NCBI GenBank assembly: GCA_000697055.1 | Contig: JNDT01002209.1 | Coordinates: 1 to 20,479, forward strand | Origin: Saksenaea vasiformis B4078 | Taxonomy: Eukaryota; Mucoromycota; Mucoromycetes; Mucorales; Saksenaeaceae | DNA: 20,479 bases | Direction: 5' to 3' | Part shown: positions 9,086-17,646 of the stretch, piece by piece | How the letters are laid out: each line of letters opens with the position of its first letter | How positions within the stretch are numbered: the stretch's first letter is position 1 | Notes under the pieces: model-generated | The model's database searches: none | Seen by the model: only the letters and a program-made list of their open reading frames with translations | Told to the model about the DNA's origin: nothing | Made by a program: the position numbers and the translations under genes

Positions 9086-10651
9086 AGGTCTATTGATACC
9101 ACGTTGACGATCACTATCAGTAAAATTCTGAACAGTTCTAATAGGTGCTGGATCTGGTTCTGGCAGATGGTACATTCCACAACTGAATGGGTTTTGGCCT
9201 CTGCTAACACATATATGGCATCCATACTGTGATTGATGGCCGAGGTGGCCACATAGTTTAGCAACTGCTGGTATATCCCCATAGACTAGCAGCGTGTGGA
9301 CTTTGAAAGAATATGGCGACTCTTCTCCAGGTACTTTCACCACCATGCTGGCGTTCTGCAGCGTCTTAAGCTTTTGGAGCAAAGGCTCAAGATACATGAC
9401 TATATCATACAGCTGTTTTGGGTCAGGAATGACGCAGACTTGAAACATATTTTCAAGGTGGGCTCTAAGGCAAACAGCTAAACGTTGGCGCTAGATACAA
9501 TTAAATGGGTAATTACATACCTCTTTTCTGGTGGAAAATTGAGCACTGGCACATGAACCAATGCTTGTGAGTTTGGAGCTTTTTGGGGTGAGAATCTGTC
9601 AGTTGCTAGAGCAATGATGATATCATAGAGATTGGTAAAGAGTTCTCCCTTCAAGGCCTTGTACGCCTCGCCATCGAAGATGTCAGCAGTCTTATCTTGA
9701 TCTTCGTGGCAATAATTGTAGTGATACAATAAATCTTGATGGCTTTCTTGACAGAGAAAGAGTGTAGCCAACTGTGCACTTAAGGGGAGGACCATGAACG
9801 TGGATCATGATATCTGCACAGGCGAACCATTGCAAGTTCTGGTAGTATAGCACTCTTGTTGACAGTTTGGGTTTGGGCATCATATAAATGACTCATATTG
9901 GCCAGTGAATGCAACACAGCCATTGCTACAGTTATCAATGGTAATAGCTTTTTGCAGGATATATCTTTTTTCTCCAGATTTTTAAGCTGATCAACAGAGT
10001 AGAGTAGTGGCACAGTATCTAGCGTAAGGTGTTAGTAACTTCTGTATCCAGTCATGATACACTAGGCAATGCACTTACCAGGTGTGTATTTATTGTTTCT
10101 TTGATTGATGAATCAGATGATTTCTCACTGACCTGCTCACGTGCACTTGGAAGCTTCCAAAATTGCCATGAACTCCAAGTTCTCCTGTTCAGCGTCTGTT
10201 GGAATTGCCATGTCATCAAAATTATAGAGGATTGTGCCCTCATTGTCAATAGAAGCCATAATTCCTGAGCTGTTTGATTCGCTATCATCAGGTCCTTGCA
10301 GATTATCAATCTCATTATCAAGAGAATCAGTAATTTGGAGCTCATCATAGTCATCAGCATTGTAATCGAAATGGATATCATCATTGACTTCCAGCATAAG
10401 TGAATCTGTAGCAATGACGTCTTCAGTCGCATCAACATCCATAGCACTGCTGACATCAATGAATGTTATTGGTTTAAAGAAAGTTACGTTTCATACCTTA
10501 AAGGATGTTGTTCTGGCTGCACTTGTCTGATTCTGTCATGATAATGCACATTATCATGAATTTCAGCACATTCAAGGACATGTTCTGGATAGTCTTTCAG
10601 GTGGAACGATTCGTTGCAGTAATTGCAGTTATAATGGTCTCGTTTAGTCAT
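9086..10651 (-). pseudogene. Tnp2-type CACTA transposase, N-terminal part
   Basis: The start is placed at the ATG 10651-10649. The first exon (to 10497) encodes a zinc-binding C-x2-C...H-x3-C module (YNCNYCNESF...HVLEC). After a 47-nt intron (10450-10496) comes an acidic Asp/Glu-rich region. Introns at 10019-10078 and 9465-9530 follow. The core has DIFDGEAYKALK (near 9650) and GDIPAVAKLCGHLGHQSQYG (near 9230), hallmark segments of Tnp2-like transposases. Damage: a frame change near 10140 at the end of the acidic exon, another near 9785 in a CCCC run, and the gypsy insertion at 9085. The reading frame resumes at 3885. The gene is divergent from the small gene at 10967. Confidence 0.8.
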
Positions 10652-10966
10652 AGTAGTTCTTATATATGCTTGAGTTTCTTCAGATGCCAGGAGAGTTCGA
10701 ATCAGTTTAATCCATTCTAACAACAATGAAAGCTAGTATTTATATTTCTTAGGTTACAGTAGCCATTAAGCATATCACTGCACCTATGACTACGGCTATT
10801 CTGTGCTTATATTTTTGTAGATCAGATCGATTATTGAGAGCAGCTAATGCAGATTTCCACAATGGAATTAATTAAAAAAAAAGAATTTAAATGAGAATTT
10901 GATTAAAAATTGATATGCATCTTCCTCTCTATTCTATTTATTAAAGAACTATTTTGTAGACTAATC
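10652..10966. promoter_or_regulatory. Divergent promoter region between the CACTA transposase and the small gene
   Basis: About 315 bp separate the two start codons, which face away from each other. The stretch is AT-rich and I see no further gene in it. A shared promoter is inferred from the arrangement only; I can point to no specific site. Confidence 0.4.
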
Positions 10967-11620
10967 ATGGATTCTAGTAATTACACTTCACTTCTCTCCA
11001 AGATTGATGAGATGCACAGAATGATCAACAACAAGATTGACACCTTCATAGATGAAGTGCGAATGGAGATAAGTACGCTTCATAAAAAGCTTGATGACTT
11101 GTATATGGTACGTGTAACCAAGTCGCTATTTTTTGTATAACCGATATATAGGGCACTGAAGGTGTAACAGAAAGTCATGTCATTTACCCTCCCAAGAATG
11201 TCCAGTTGAGAGAGGTTACCATAAAGCAGTTGAAAGAAGCACTTCATTCATCAGGTAAAACAGTCATTGATACTGATGTCGCCTATAAAATGCTTGACTT
11301 CACAGTTGAAAAGCAATGTGACAAGCTCTACCATGAAGTTAGGCAATCAACCCAACTGGAGGATCCCAAATGGTTGAGCGTCACGAGGTCAAATGTGCGC
11401 ACCATATGCCAAGAGATCTCCACGTGGGCAGTGGATAACGATATTCCCCTTAACTGCTACCCAAACGACTGGATAATAGAGAGTATGCTTGCAAAGAAGT
11501 GGAAACATCGCCACGATAATGCCTCTAAAAAGCATCTAAGGTAAAGCAATATGTCAGCATCTATTTGCTTAATGTTATTCTTACAATTCACATAGATCTT
11601 CTCCATCATCAGCGAACTAA
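10967..11620 (+). CDS. Small intact CACTA-borne gene, function unknown (possible TnpA-like accessory protein)
   Basis: I do not recognise the family. The reading is 10967-11107, intron 11108-11151 (GTACGT...ATATAG, 44 nt), 11152-11540, intron 11541-11595 (GTAAAG...CATAG), 11596-11620, giving about 184 residues. Without the second intron it stops at 11544 after about 177. Residues 1-47 look coiled-coil, with regular I/L/M spacing (LLSKIDEMHRMINNKIDTF). The rest is a compact, Lys- and Trp-containing domain with WLSVTRSNVRTICQEISTW and NDWIIESMLAKKWKHRHDN, which could bind nucleic acid (inference). It has no internal stop and keeps a CGA Arg codon (11060-11062), unlike its decayed neighbours. 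It lies between the transposase and the 44-bp repeats, the place where a second, DNA-binding element protein would be expected. Confidence 0.6.
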
Positions 11621-11791
11621 ATGGTAGAAACATAGAAGATGCCAACTAAGACTAGACCATCTAAGAATCAACTGTCATTAGTATAGTGCTCCATTTTTTT
11701 GTACCTTTTTTTTGGGCAAAACAAAACAATCGATATGTATATCAAATTTATTCCTTTTTGGTTGCTTTCAGACACTAGCCACTGCATTCTA

Positions 11792-12003
11792 AATAAGCCA
11801 ATAGAATTGCATCTAGTATATTTACCAGGCTTAACAATAAGCCAATAGAATTGCATCTAGTATACCTACCAGGCTTAACAATAAGCCAATAGAATTGCAT
11901 CTAGTATATCTACCAGGCTTAACAATAAGCCAATAGAATTGCATATAGTATATATACCCGCCCTAACAGCAAGCCAATAGAACTGCGCATATTATATCCA
12001 AGT
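11792..12003 (+). repeat. 44-bp tandem repeat, five copies, inside the CACTA right end
   Basis: Units start at 11792, 11836, 11880, 11924 and 11968 with AATAAGCCAATAGAATTGCA, exactly 44 bp apart. The first three are nearly identical; the last two diverge and the fifth is incomplete. The array ends about 120 bp from the CACTA terminus. CACTA elements commonly have subterminal repeats that bind the element's proteins; that role is an inference. The left end has no such array. Confidence 0.9.
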
Positions 12004-12100
12004 TTGGAATAGATTAGGGTTACCATATATATTTTAGCGCAGAATGTTGGGGGGTAGAGGAATGCCCACATAAAAAAACGCCCAAAAACTACCACCTAAA

Positions 12101-12124
12101 ACCACCCCAATACCCGCTGTAGTG
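12101..12124 (-). repeat. CACTA right terminal inverted repeat
   Basis: On the - strand it reads CACTACAGCGGGTATTGGGG, pairing with 2328-2349. It is followed outward by TTG, nearly the TTA found at the left flank. Confidence 0.75.
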
Positions 12125-12279
12125 TTGATTGAAATGGCATATATTATATATTGTCAAAAAGCTGATTAATAGCTCTATCGAATGATATAGGCTTTACAAG
12201 AGTTTAATCAGGAAAATGTTGCGCAATTTAAGTAAATGTCAAAAATTTCAAAACACTTGGGCAATTTTTTGAGTCACTG
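12125..12279 (+). mobile_element. Right part of a split Tc1-like MITE
   Basis: The outer end read on the - strand is CAGTGACTCAAAAAATTGCC, preceded by TA (12280-12281), which is the form of a Tc1/mariner terminus. Coding sequence of the Tnp2 relic begins directly on the other side of the TA, which supports an insertion boundary here. No coding sequence is visible inside. The link to 2265-2327 is weaker. Confidence 0.5.
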
Positions 12280-12281
12280 TA

Positions 12282-12767
12282 TATGATCAATCAGCACTAT
12301 CTCTGCCATGTATCAGCAGCGATGCAGCAGTTAGGCCCTCCTTCTGCCTATAGTGTATGGCCCCTTGAACGTGCCATCAGTATGTCTGCTATCTGAGACT
12401 ATATAATGTGGCATAATCCTTACTGATATGACTTTTGGTAAAGGACAAATAAAGCAGTGCATCAAGTCAAGGTCTTCTCCAGGAGAGAACGCAGGGAACA
12501 TAATGGTGAACATCACTATGAGTTGCTTTTACCAGCGAATGTATGGTGATCTGAAAGGCACAGAGCCTCAAGCAACTTATCCAGTACAAATTGACAATGA
12601 TCAATGTCTATACCTGGTTGGGCCACAGATCCACCAGGCGACCATTGATGAGTTTGATGAGTGGAATTTGGAGCATTGTCTGAGAGACTACTGGTGTCAA
12701 TATCTTGGAAGGAGGAATGTTGACTATTCCAACCATACAGTCGTTGTTAGCAGCAGTGCTGCATGTA
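12282..12767 (+). pseudogene. Second Tnp2-type transposase relic, C-terminal fragment
   Basis: The fragment starts INQHYLCHVSAAMQQLGPPS and continues PLERAI. After a 64-nt intron (12380-12443, GTATGT...AAAG) come IKQCIKSRSSPGENAGN, MSCFYQRMYGDL and YLVGPQIHQATIDEFDEW. These blocks align in order with NQHLLRHA..., IIEHAISEFKRHI... and VWGPFHAVSVDQFD in the CACTA transposase fragment at 2556-3885, so this is a different member of the same superfamily on the opposite strand. It is interrupted by Tc1 at 12766-12767 and lacks its N-terminal two thirds. It is not a functional gene. Confidence 0.72.
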
Positions 12768-12978
12768 CAGTACTCTACAAAAGTGTCCAGATATTTTGTA
12801 CATTTGTATTTATTAGCTAATATTATTTAATCTACTCATCTATATATATTGTATGATAGCTTATTGCAAAGTACTATGTCTCAGCTTTCTAACAAGCTAT
12901 TATATATATCTGTAGCATATATATATCTAGTATTAGAGTAGATTAAAGGTGAATTATTTATCCAGATACTTTTGTGGA
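12768..12978 (+). repeat. Tc1 left terminal inverted repeat, 211 bp
   Basis: It pairs with 14172-14382 along its whole length; I count 13 differences, 12 of them transitions. The repeat is itself an imperfect palindrome: ACAAAAGTGTCCAGATA at the outer end returns inverted at the inner end, and TTTAATCTACT is matched by AGTAGATTAAA inside. Confidence 0.9.
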
Positions 12979-13140
12979 AATTTTTCAAACAAAAGACTTT
13001 GTGATTATAGCATCAAAAAAACTGAAGTCACAGCCATAACAATACTAAAATTTTTTTCGCAAATGGCTCTACTTGCTTTTTCTTTACTTCCATTGCATTC
13101 ATCTCTCAATCAGTCAATCTAATTGCACAATCTCAACAAC

Positions 13141-14154
13141 ATGCGTCCCATTTCAACAGATGTTAGAAATAATGTCATTTTACTTCTTCAGAGTGGTGTT
13201 TTTGTTCGCAACATCACTAAGCAACTTGGTATTGGCCGTTCTACAGTGTCAGAAATTAGACAGCAGCTCAATCTTGAGAATGACATGCCAATTACTGGTC
13301 GCCATTGGCTAATTAGCACTAATCTTGGAAGGCGCATCATGCACAATCTCAATACTGGACATTACAGAAATGCTACAGACGCCAGCCGCCAACTGCAGAG
13401 TGAAAGAACAATACTCTCAGCAGAAACAGTTCATCATTTTTTGAATGAAGCAAGATGGAAAGCTTGTACTAAGGTTAAAGTCCTGCCTTTAACCAAATCA
13501 CGCATGAAAGTAAGATATGACTTTGCCAAACAACATCGTTCTTGGACTGTAGAAGATTGGAAACGTGTTATCTTTAGTGATGAAACCAAAATCAATCGCA
13601 TTGGTTCAGATGGACTTCAGTGGACCTGGATATCAAGTGATGGACATTTGCGAGATGTTAATGTTCAACATACTTACAAACATGGTGGTGGCAGCATTAT
13701 GATGTGGAGTTGTATCACTTGGGATGGTCCTGGATATATTACCAAGATTGATAAAAACATAGATGCAGCCTTGTATTGTAAAATCCTGGGTGATGAGTTT
13801 CTTGAAACACTTGACTGGTATGATCTAAATAAGGATCACATTATCTTTCAACAAGATAATGATCCTAAACATACATCAAAACTGGCCAAGGAATGGTTTT
13901 CAGACAATGGCATTCAAGTTCTTCCATGGCCTTCGTTTTCTCCAGATTTGAATCCTATTGAACATATGTGGACAATGGTCAAATGTCAACTGTTGATGTA
14001 TGAATCTCATCTCAAAAACTTGGATGAATTGTGGGACTGTATCCAATATATTTGGAACAGAATTACACCAGAAGAATGTCAAAAGTTGATAGAAAGTATG
14101 CCTAGACATATAGAAGCAATATATAAAGCAAAGGGTGGCAGAACTAAATATTAG
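13141..14154 (+). CDS. Tc1-family transposase (DD34E), open reading frame of 337 codons
   Basis: The ATG at 13141 is the first in frame and gives the usual length for Tc1 transposases (about 340 residues). Residues 4-45 form the paired-like helix-turn-helix that binds the inverted repeats. A degenerate AT-hook (GRHW, 53-56, in place of GRPR) comes next, then a second DNA-binding region. The catalytic triad is D147 (FSDET), D239 (QQDND) and E274 (NPIEH), with exactly 34 residues between the last two. HGGGSIMMWSC (181-191) is the conserved Gly-rich block. No internal stop or frameshift is seen, so the enzyme may be functional; that is an inference. AATAAA follows at 14165-14170. Confidence 0.95.
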   Translation: MRPISTDVRNNVILLLQSGVFVRNITKQLGIGRSTVSEIRQQLNLENDMPITGRHWLISTNLGRRIMHNLNTGHYRNATDASRQLQSERTILSAETVHHFLNEARWKACTKVKVLPLTKSRMKVRYDFAKQHRSWTVEDWKRVIFSDETKINRIGSDGLQWTWISSDGHLRDVNVQHTYKHGGGSIMMWSCITWDGPGYITKIDKNIDAALYCKILGDEFLETLDWYDLNKDHIIFQQDNDPKHTSKLAKEWFSDNGIQVLPWPSFSPDLNPIEHMWTMVKCQLLMYESHLKNLDELWDCIQYIWNRITPEECQKLIESMPRHIEAIYKAKGGRTKY

Positions 14155-14171
14155 TTAAACAATCAATAAAA

Positions 14172-14382
14172 TCCACAAAAGTGTCCAGATAAATTATTTA
14201 CCTTTAATCTACTCTAATACTAGATGTATATATGCTACAGATATATATAATAGCTTGTTAGAAAGCTGAGACATAGTACTTTGCAATAAGCTATCATACA
14301 ATGTATATAGATAAGTAGATTAAATGATATTAGCTAATAAATACAAATGTACAAAATATTTAGACACTTTTGTGAAGTACTG
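14172..14382 (-). repeat. Tc1 right terminal inverted repeat, 211 bp
   Basis: Reverse-complement partner of 12768-12978, ending at the TA duplication. It begins just after the transposase polyadenylation signal. Confidence 0.9.
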
Positions 14383-14384
14383 TA

Positions 14385-14440
14385 GAGGTCTTTTGCATGG
14401 TATTTGGTGGTCAACTTGTTTCAGTTTCTCTGGCTCTTAA
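14385..14440 (+). pseudogene. Short continuation of the second Tnp2 relic after the Tc1 insertion
   Basis: With the Tc1 element and one TA removed, the frame open at 12765 continues for about 20 codons here before a stop. The stretch is too short to align on its own; the assignment rests on the clean TA insertion boundary. Confidence 0.4.
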
Positions 14441-14474
14441 AAATGCTTTTGTAAGTGGACATACTTCCTTTTTA

Positions 14475-16609
14475 TCAACAAACATTTAGCTTTGTTTCAG
14501 TCACCAGTGGTTGTTCAAAATCATGTGTTTGCCATTTGTATTTGCCAATGTATTTTAGCAGTCTGAGTTTGTATATTGCACGTTTTAATGTCACGTTGTT
14601 AATATCTGGACTTAAGATATTAGCGTGCTGTGCAACAGGCATATCTACCAGTTCTTTCAATTTTTGCAGAAGTATTGCAACCTGTTGTTCATCCTGATGT
14701 TCTAGAAACTTCATATTCAACTTATGAAGATAATGCCTCCAAGATGCATTTTCTGGTAATGCATGAAGCTGATCAGTCTGTGAGGACTCCTGATTATGGC
14801 AATCATTGGACTGATGGTGCCATCACTTTGGGACATCAGACATGGTCAATGGGCAGTCCAAAGGAAGTGTATGTTGACAAGGAAGATTGAATACCAGGCA
14901 GCACCAGCAATGACATTCATTACCAGTTGCATTCAGAGTCGATGGTGAGAGCTGTTCTTGGATCACCAACAGAGCACACACAGAGACTTTCTCAAGGATG
15001 GGGAGAAGTCACATATGGTCACCCTCCAAGAGCAGAACATTGATGGTAGTAGCTTCCTTGGAGTACGCAAGCTTCCATTCATCGTTCTAGTCAAATATAT
15101 ATGCATGAATCCTTGACAATATGTAATGATATACCTTTTCCATGTAGTAGCGATGCATTTTTTCAAATGACTGCTTGATACTTGTCAATATGCATATGTC
15201 CTTCTTGAGAGCTGTGTGCTGGCTTTTGACATGTTGAGTCATTGTGCAGCCAAAGTGTGCAAGTTGGTGCATGATGTATCCTGCTTACTTGCTTTTGTAC
15301 TCCATTCATCTGTATTCAAATTAATAGACTGCAAACCAATACCAAACATACTTATTCAAATATTGGATAGCAGCGGCAGATCTACTTTCATTACAGGCGA
15401 CTTTGACAGCTTTGTTATAGTCATTGAACACTGCATCAAACTGCTCAAATGACCCCTTGTTAGTCATAGCAGCGAGTGCTTTCATGCATCTTTCAAAGTT
15501 TTCGCCCTGATTCTTTTTGAAGTAACCTTTGATATTCATAACAAAGTTATTCATCATGTGTCAGATACAGAGAAGCTTTGTCATATCAGAGAATATGGTA
15601 TCCAAGGCATTTTGGAGAGCAGTGCATTGATCAGTGACAGCTACTCTAGAGATCACACTGTTAAAAACAACTGACCTAAGCTGTTGAAGCAACCAGGTAT
15701 AGGTTGCCTCCATTTTATCAGATACGAACGCTCCAGCAACTATGAAGGATCGCAGGGTCATGCCTCCTAAATTCCCTACATCAACAAAGTTGATGAATGG
15801 CATCTTGATACTGTTCAATTTTAGAATGAGAGAGGATCTTCACAAAACAGTTGCTATATAGAGATTCATTATCAATACCTATTTATATTATACATAGCAT
15901 CAATGAGAAGAACCTCAGAGAAAGCATGTACTCGCTCTAGCATGCTAGGATGACAGAAAAAGACATCCTTCAATTTGTTTTCAGAAGTAAGAGAATATCT
16001 GATATGGTATCCTTTCTCCACCATCTTTTGCAATACTGAAGAAGGTGATACTGAGGTCTAATCAGAATTGATCACAGCTTTCCAATTGTGCAGATCTTGC
16101 AATGTGACTGGAACATCGCCATCATTGCTTTCAGATGCAAGCGCGTGGGATATAGTTCTCACAGAGGCTTCTATCTTGAGCATCTTAGAATTTAGCTCCT
16201 TTTGCTCCAATGAAAGCTGGCGATTTTCATGATATATATACAGATCTACGTTAGCTAAGCAGTAGTTGTAATAGTACTCATCATCATTTTTTTGCCTTCA
16301 TAGGGTTAACCTTCCAAGATCTATCTTTTTGCATTGAGGCTTGGATTAAATACAGACAACTGCATCACATCGAAGAGCTGAATCATTGGTACTCATCAGA
16401 TCCAAGTCCTCAGGTGTTTCAATACTGGCTACCTTGTTTGCACTTGATATGGAAATTGCCACCTTTATAGAACTTGGTGACAACAGCAAATCCATTTTGC
16501 TTAGCCATCTCTTTTGCAGCATCAAACAACTCCTCTTGGATTGGATATACTTGACCCTCTAGAGTTACAGGTACAGTGAAGAGAGACCCATTTTTAAGTG
16601 TTGTATGGG
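14475..16609 (-). pseudogene. MULE (Mutator-like) transposase with FAR1 and SWIM domains, many nonsense codons
   Basis: From N to C terminus: a FAR1/WRKY-GCM1 type DNA-binding region (AKEMAKQNGFAVVTKFYKGG, near 16510; QASMQKDRSWKVNPMKA, near 16310); a linker; the MULE catalytic domain with LLIDAMYN (near 15890), FIVAGAFVSDKMEATYTWLL (near 15725) and VTDQCTALQNA (near 15630); then a SWIM zinc finger C-x-C...C-x-H (about 14870-14920) and a tail to TAG/TAA at 14475. Introns fit at 15811-15878, 15310-15351 and 15087-15134. In-frame stops: TGA at 16419, 16410, 16383, 16365, 15558, 15306, 15009 and 14823; TAG at 16058; TAA at 15285 (first-base + coordinates). The frame also shifts at an A7 run near 16290. 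No in-frame ATG is clear at the start. No terminal inverted repeats were found. Confidence 0.88.
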
Positions 16610-17095
16610 TAAGTTAATTGGGACGGTAGACGGATAGAATTCTTTGAGACTGTTAGATCTCTTTATTTCAGTTAGATTGTCTGCCTATTTATATGATTCA
16701 GTCTTTTAGCAGAAATAAGAATTAGTGAATGTTTTTCTCAGTATTAGATGTGGATTATAGAATGGATCAATTATTGTGATGACACAGTGCTACCTTGTTG
16801 TACTGAACTTGATGATAAGTCTAAGTTATAGATGATAAGGTTCAGTTGGTGTTCCAGTAGAGAAGTTCACTGTATATGGAAACATGATTAATCCCTGATC
16901 TTTCCTGTTATGGAACACAATTCTATAGGATGGGCATTACGATGGTCAACATATACCACACCAAGAAGTGTAGGTGTCATTTTAATAATTGCTATGTATA
17001 TTGTTTATACCTGAGTCTGATGACATGCTTGTACATCTACTATATCTCTACGATTGACTTTTCTGAGCTAATGAGGTTGGGAATTGGGAAGGGAC
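16610..17095. other. No gene recognised; between MULE and hAT-2
   Basis: AT-rich sequence without a convincing reading frame. It may hold the MULE right end, but I could not find an inverted repeat matching 14385-14475. A GATGATAAG word occurs twice around 16812-16840. Confidence 0.5.
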
Positions 17096-17228
17096 TAGAG
17101 ATTGGCATGAATGAATACATTCAAATATTTAGTAGGATATTCATATTCATTTGTCAAAAGGAAGAATATATTTATATTCATTTGAATATTTTTAAGAATA
17201 TTCATATTCATTCATTTATTTGTATGTG
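17096..17228 (-). repeat. hAT-2 3' terminal and subterminal repeats
   Basis: The end reads TAGAGATTGGCATGAATGAA inward on the + strand. It is followed by repeated ATTCATATTCATTTG-like words in both orientations, which can pair with one another. The same words occur in hAT-1 at 2063-2230. Confidence 0.65.
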
Positions 17229-17403
17229 AGATTGTAACATGATTCATTGAGTTCTAAGTTTTATTAATCATTGCAATCTCAGCATACAAATTAAGCAAAA
17301 ATATATAGAAGACAGGCAGCCATGAGTGTGCTATAATTGCTGAACTCATTCCAGAAGTCACATTGTTCAAGTTAATTAGCATAATTGCAATGTTTATTGT
17401 AAG
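17229..17403. other. No gene recognised; inside hAT-2 3' region
   Basis: AT-rich sequence between the subterminal repeats and the A-rich minisatellite. I see nothing coding in it. Confidence 0.5.
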
Positions 17404-17640
17404 AAGACAAAATGGTAACAAAAAAGAATGGCACTAAAATAAAGAACAGCACTGAAAAAGAGAAAGGAGCAGTAGAAAAAAAAAAAGAAGAATGGCACTT
17501 AAAAAAAACGACAGTAAAAAAAAAAGGTAGTAAAAAAGACAGCAGTGAAAAAAACATGGCAGTGAAAAAAGGACGGCAGTAAAAAAAGGATGGCAGTGAG
17601 AAAAAAAAAGGACAGTCAAAAAAAAAAGAAAAAAAAGGAG
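17404..17640 (+). repeat. A-rich minisatellite (AAAAAAGGAYGGCAGTG-like units)
   Basis: Runs of A alternate with short GGCAGT/GGCACT words at intervals of about 16-20 bp. On the hAT-2 coding strand this is a pyrimidine-rich tract just after the stop codon at 17647, the same position as the tract behind hAT-1. The long Phe-rich frame it creates on the - strand is not a gene. Confidence 0.8.
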
Positions 17641-17646
17641 GCAGGT

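Larger units (their letters stand above)
2328..12124 (-). mobile_element. CACTA-type DNA transposon (Tnp2 family), split by a gypsy insertion
   Basis: The left end reads CACTATGGCGAGTTGGGGC on the + strand. The right end reads CACTACAGCGGGTATTGGGG on the - strand, so these are inverted CACTA termini. The flanking 3 bp are TTA (2325-2327) and TTG (12125-12127), a 3-bp target duplication with one transition, as usual for CACTA elements. Between the ends are a Tnp2-type transposase on the - strand and a small gene on the + strand. Removing the gypsy element and its extra 5-bp target copy leaves about 4.6 kb. The strand given is that of the transposase. The transposase is dead, so any movement would need an enzyme from elsewhere. 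Confidence 0.82.
12768..14382 (+). mobile_element. Tc1-family DNA transposon with 211-bp inverted repeats
   Basis: The ends read CAGTACTCTACAAAAGTGTC (left, + strand) and CAGTACTTCACAAAAGTGTC (right, - strand), flanked by the TA target duplication (12766-12767 and 14383-14384). The element is 1615 bp and encodes one open transposase. It interrupts the second Tnp2 relic. With an open transposase and matching ends it is the most intact mobile element here. Confidence 0.95.

Noticed and set aside
9019..9282. 87-codon - strand frame running from Tnp2 into the LTR
   Set aside because: It is a shifted frame of the transposase exon, which aligns in the other frame to GDIPAVAKLCGHLGH.
12428..12820. 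130-codon + strand gene of unknown function
   Set aside because: Its beginning lies in an intron and its end in the Tc1 repeat; the middle is the C-terminal part of a Tnp2 relic.
14630..14890. 86-codon + strand frame
   Set aside because: It is antisense to the MULE tail, where the - strand reads as SWIM finger and C-terminal region continuous with the domain upstream.
16930..17229. 99-codon + strand frame before and across the hAT-2 end
   Set aside because: It runs through the terminal repeat and AT-rich words, has no recognisable motif, and has Ile/Tyr-rich composition explained by the repeats.
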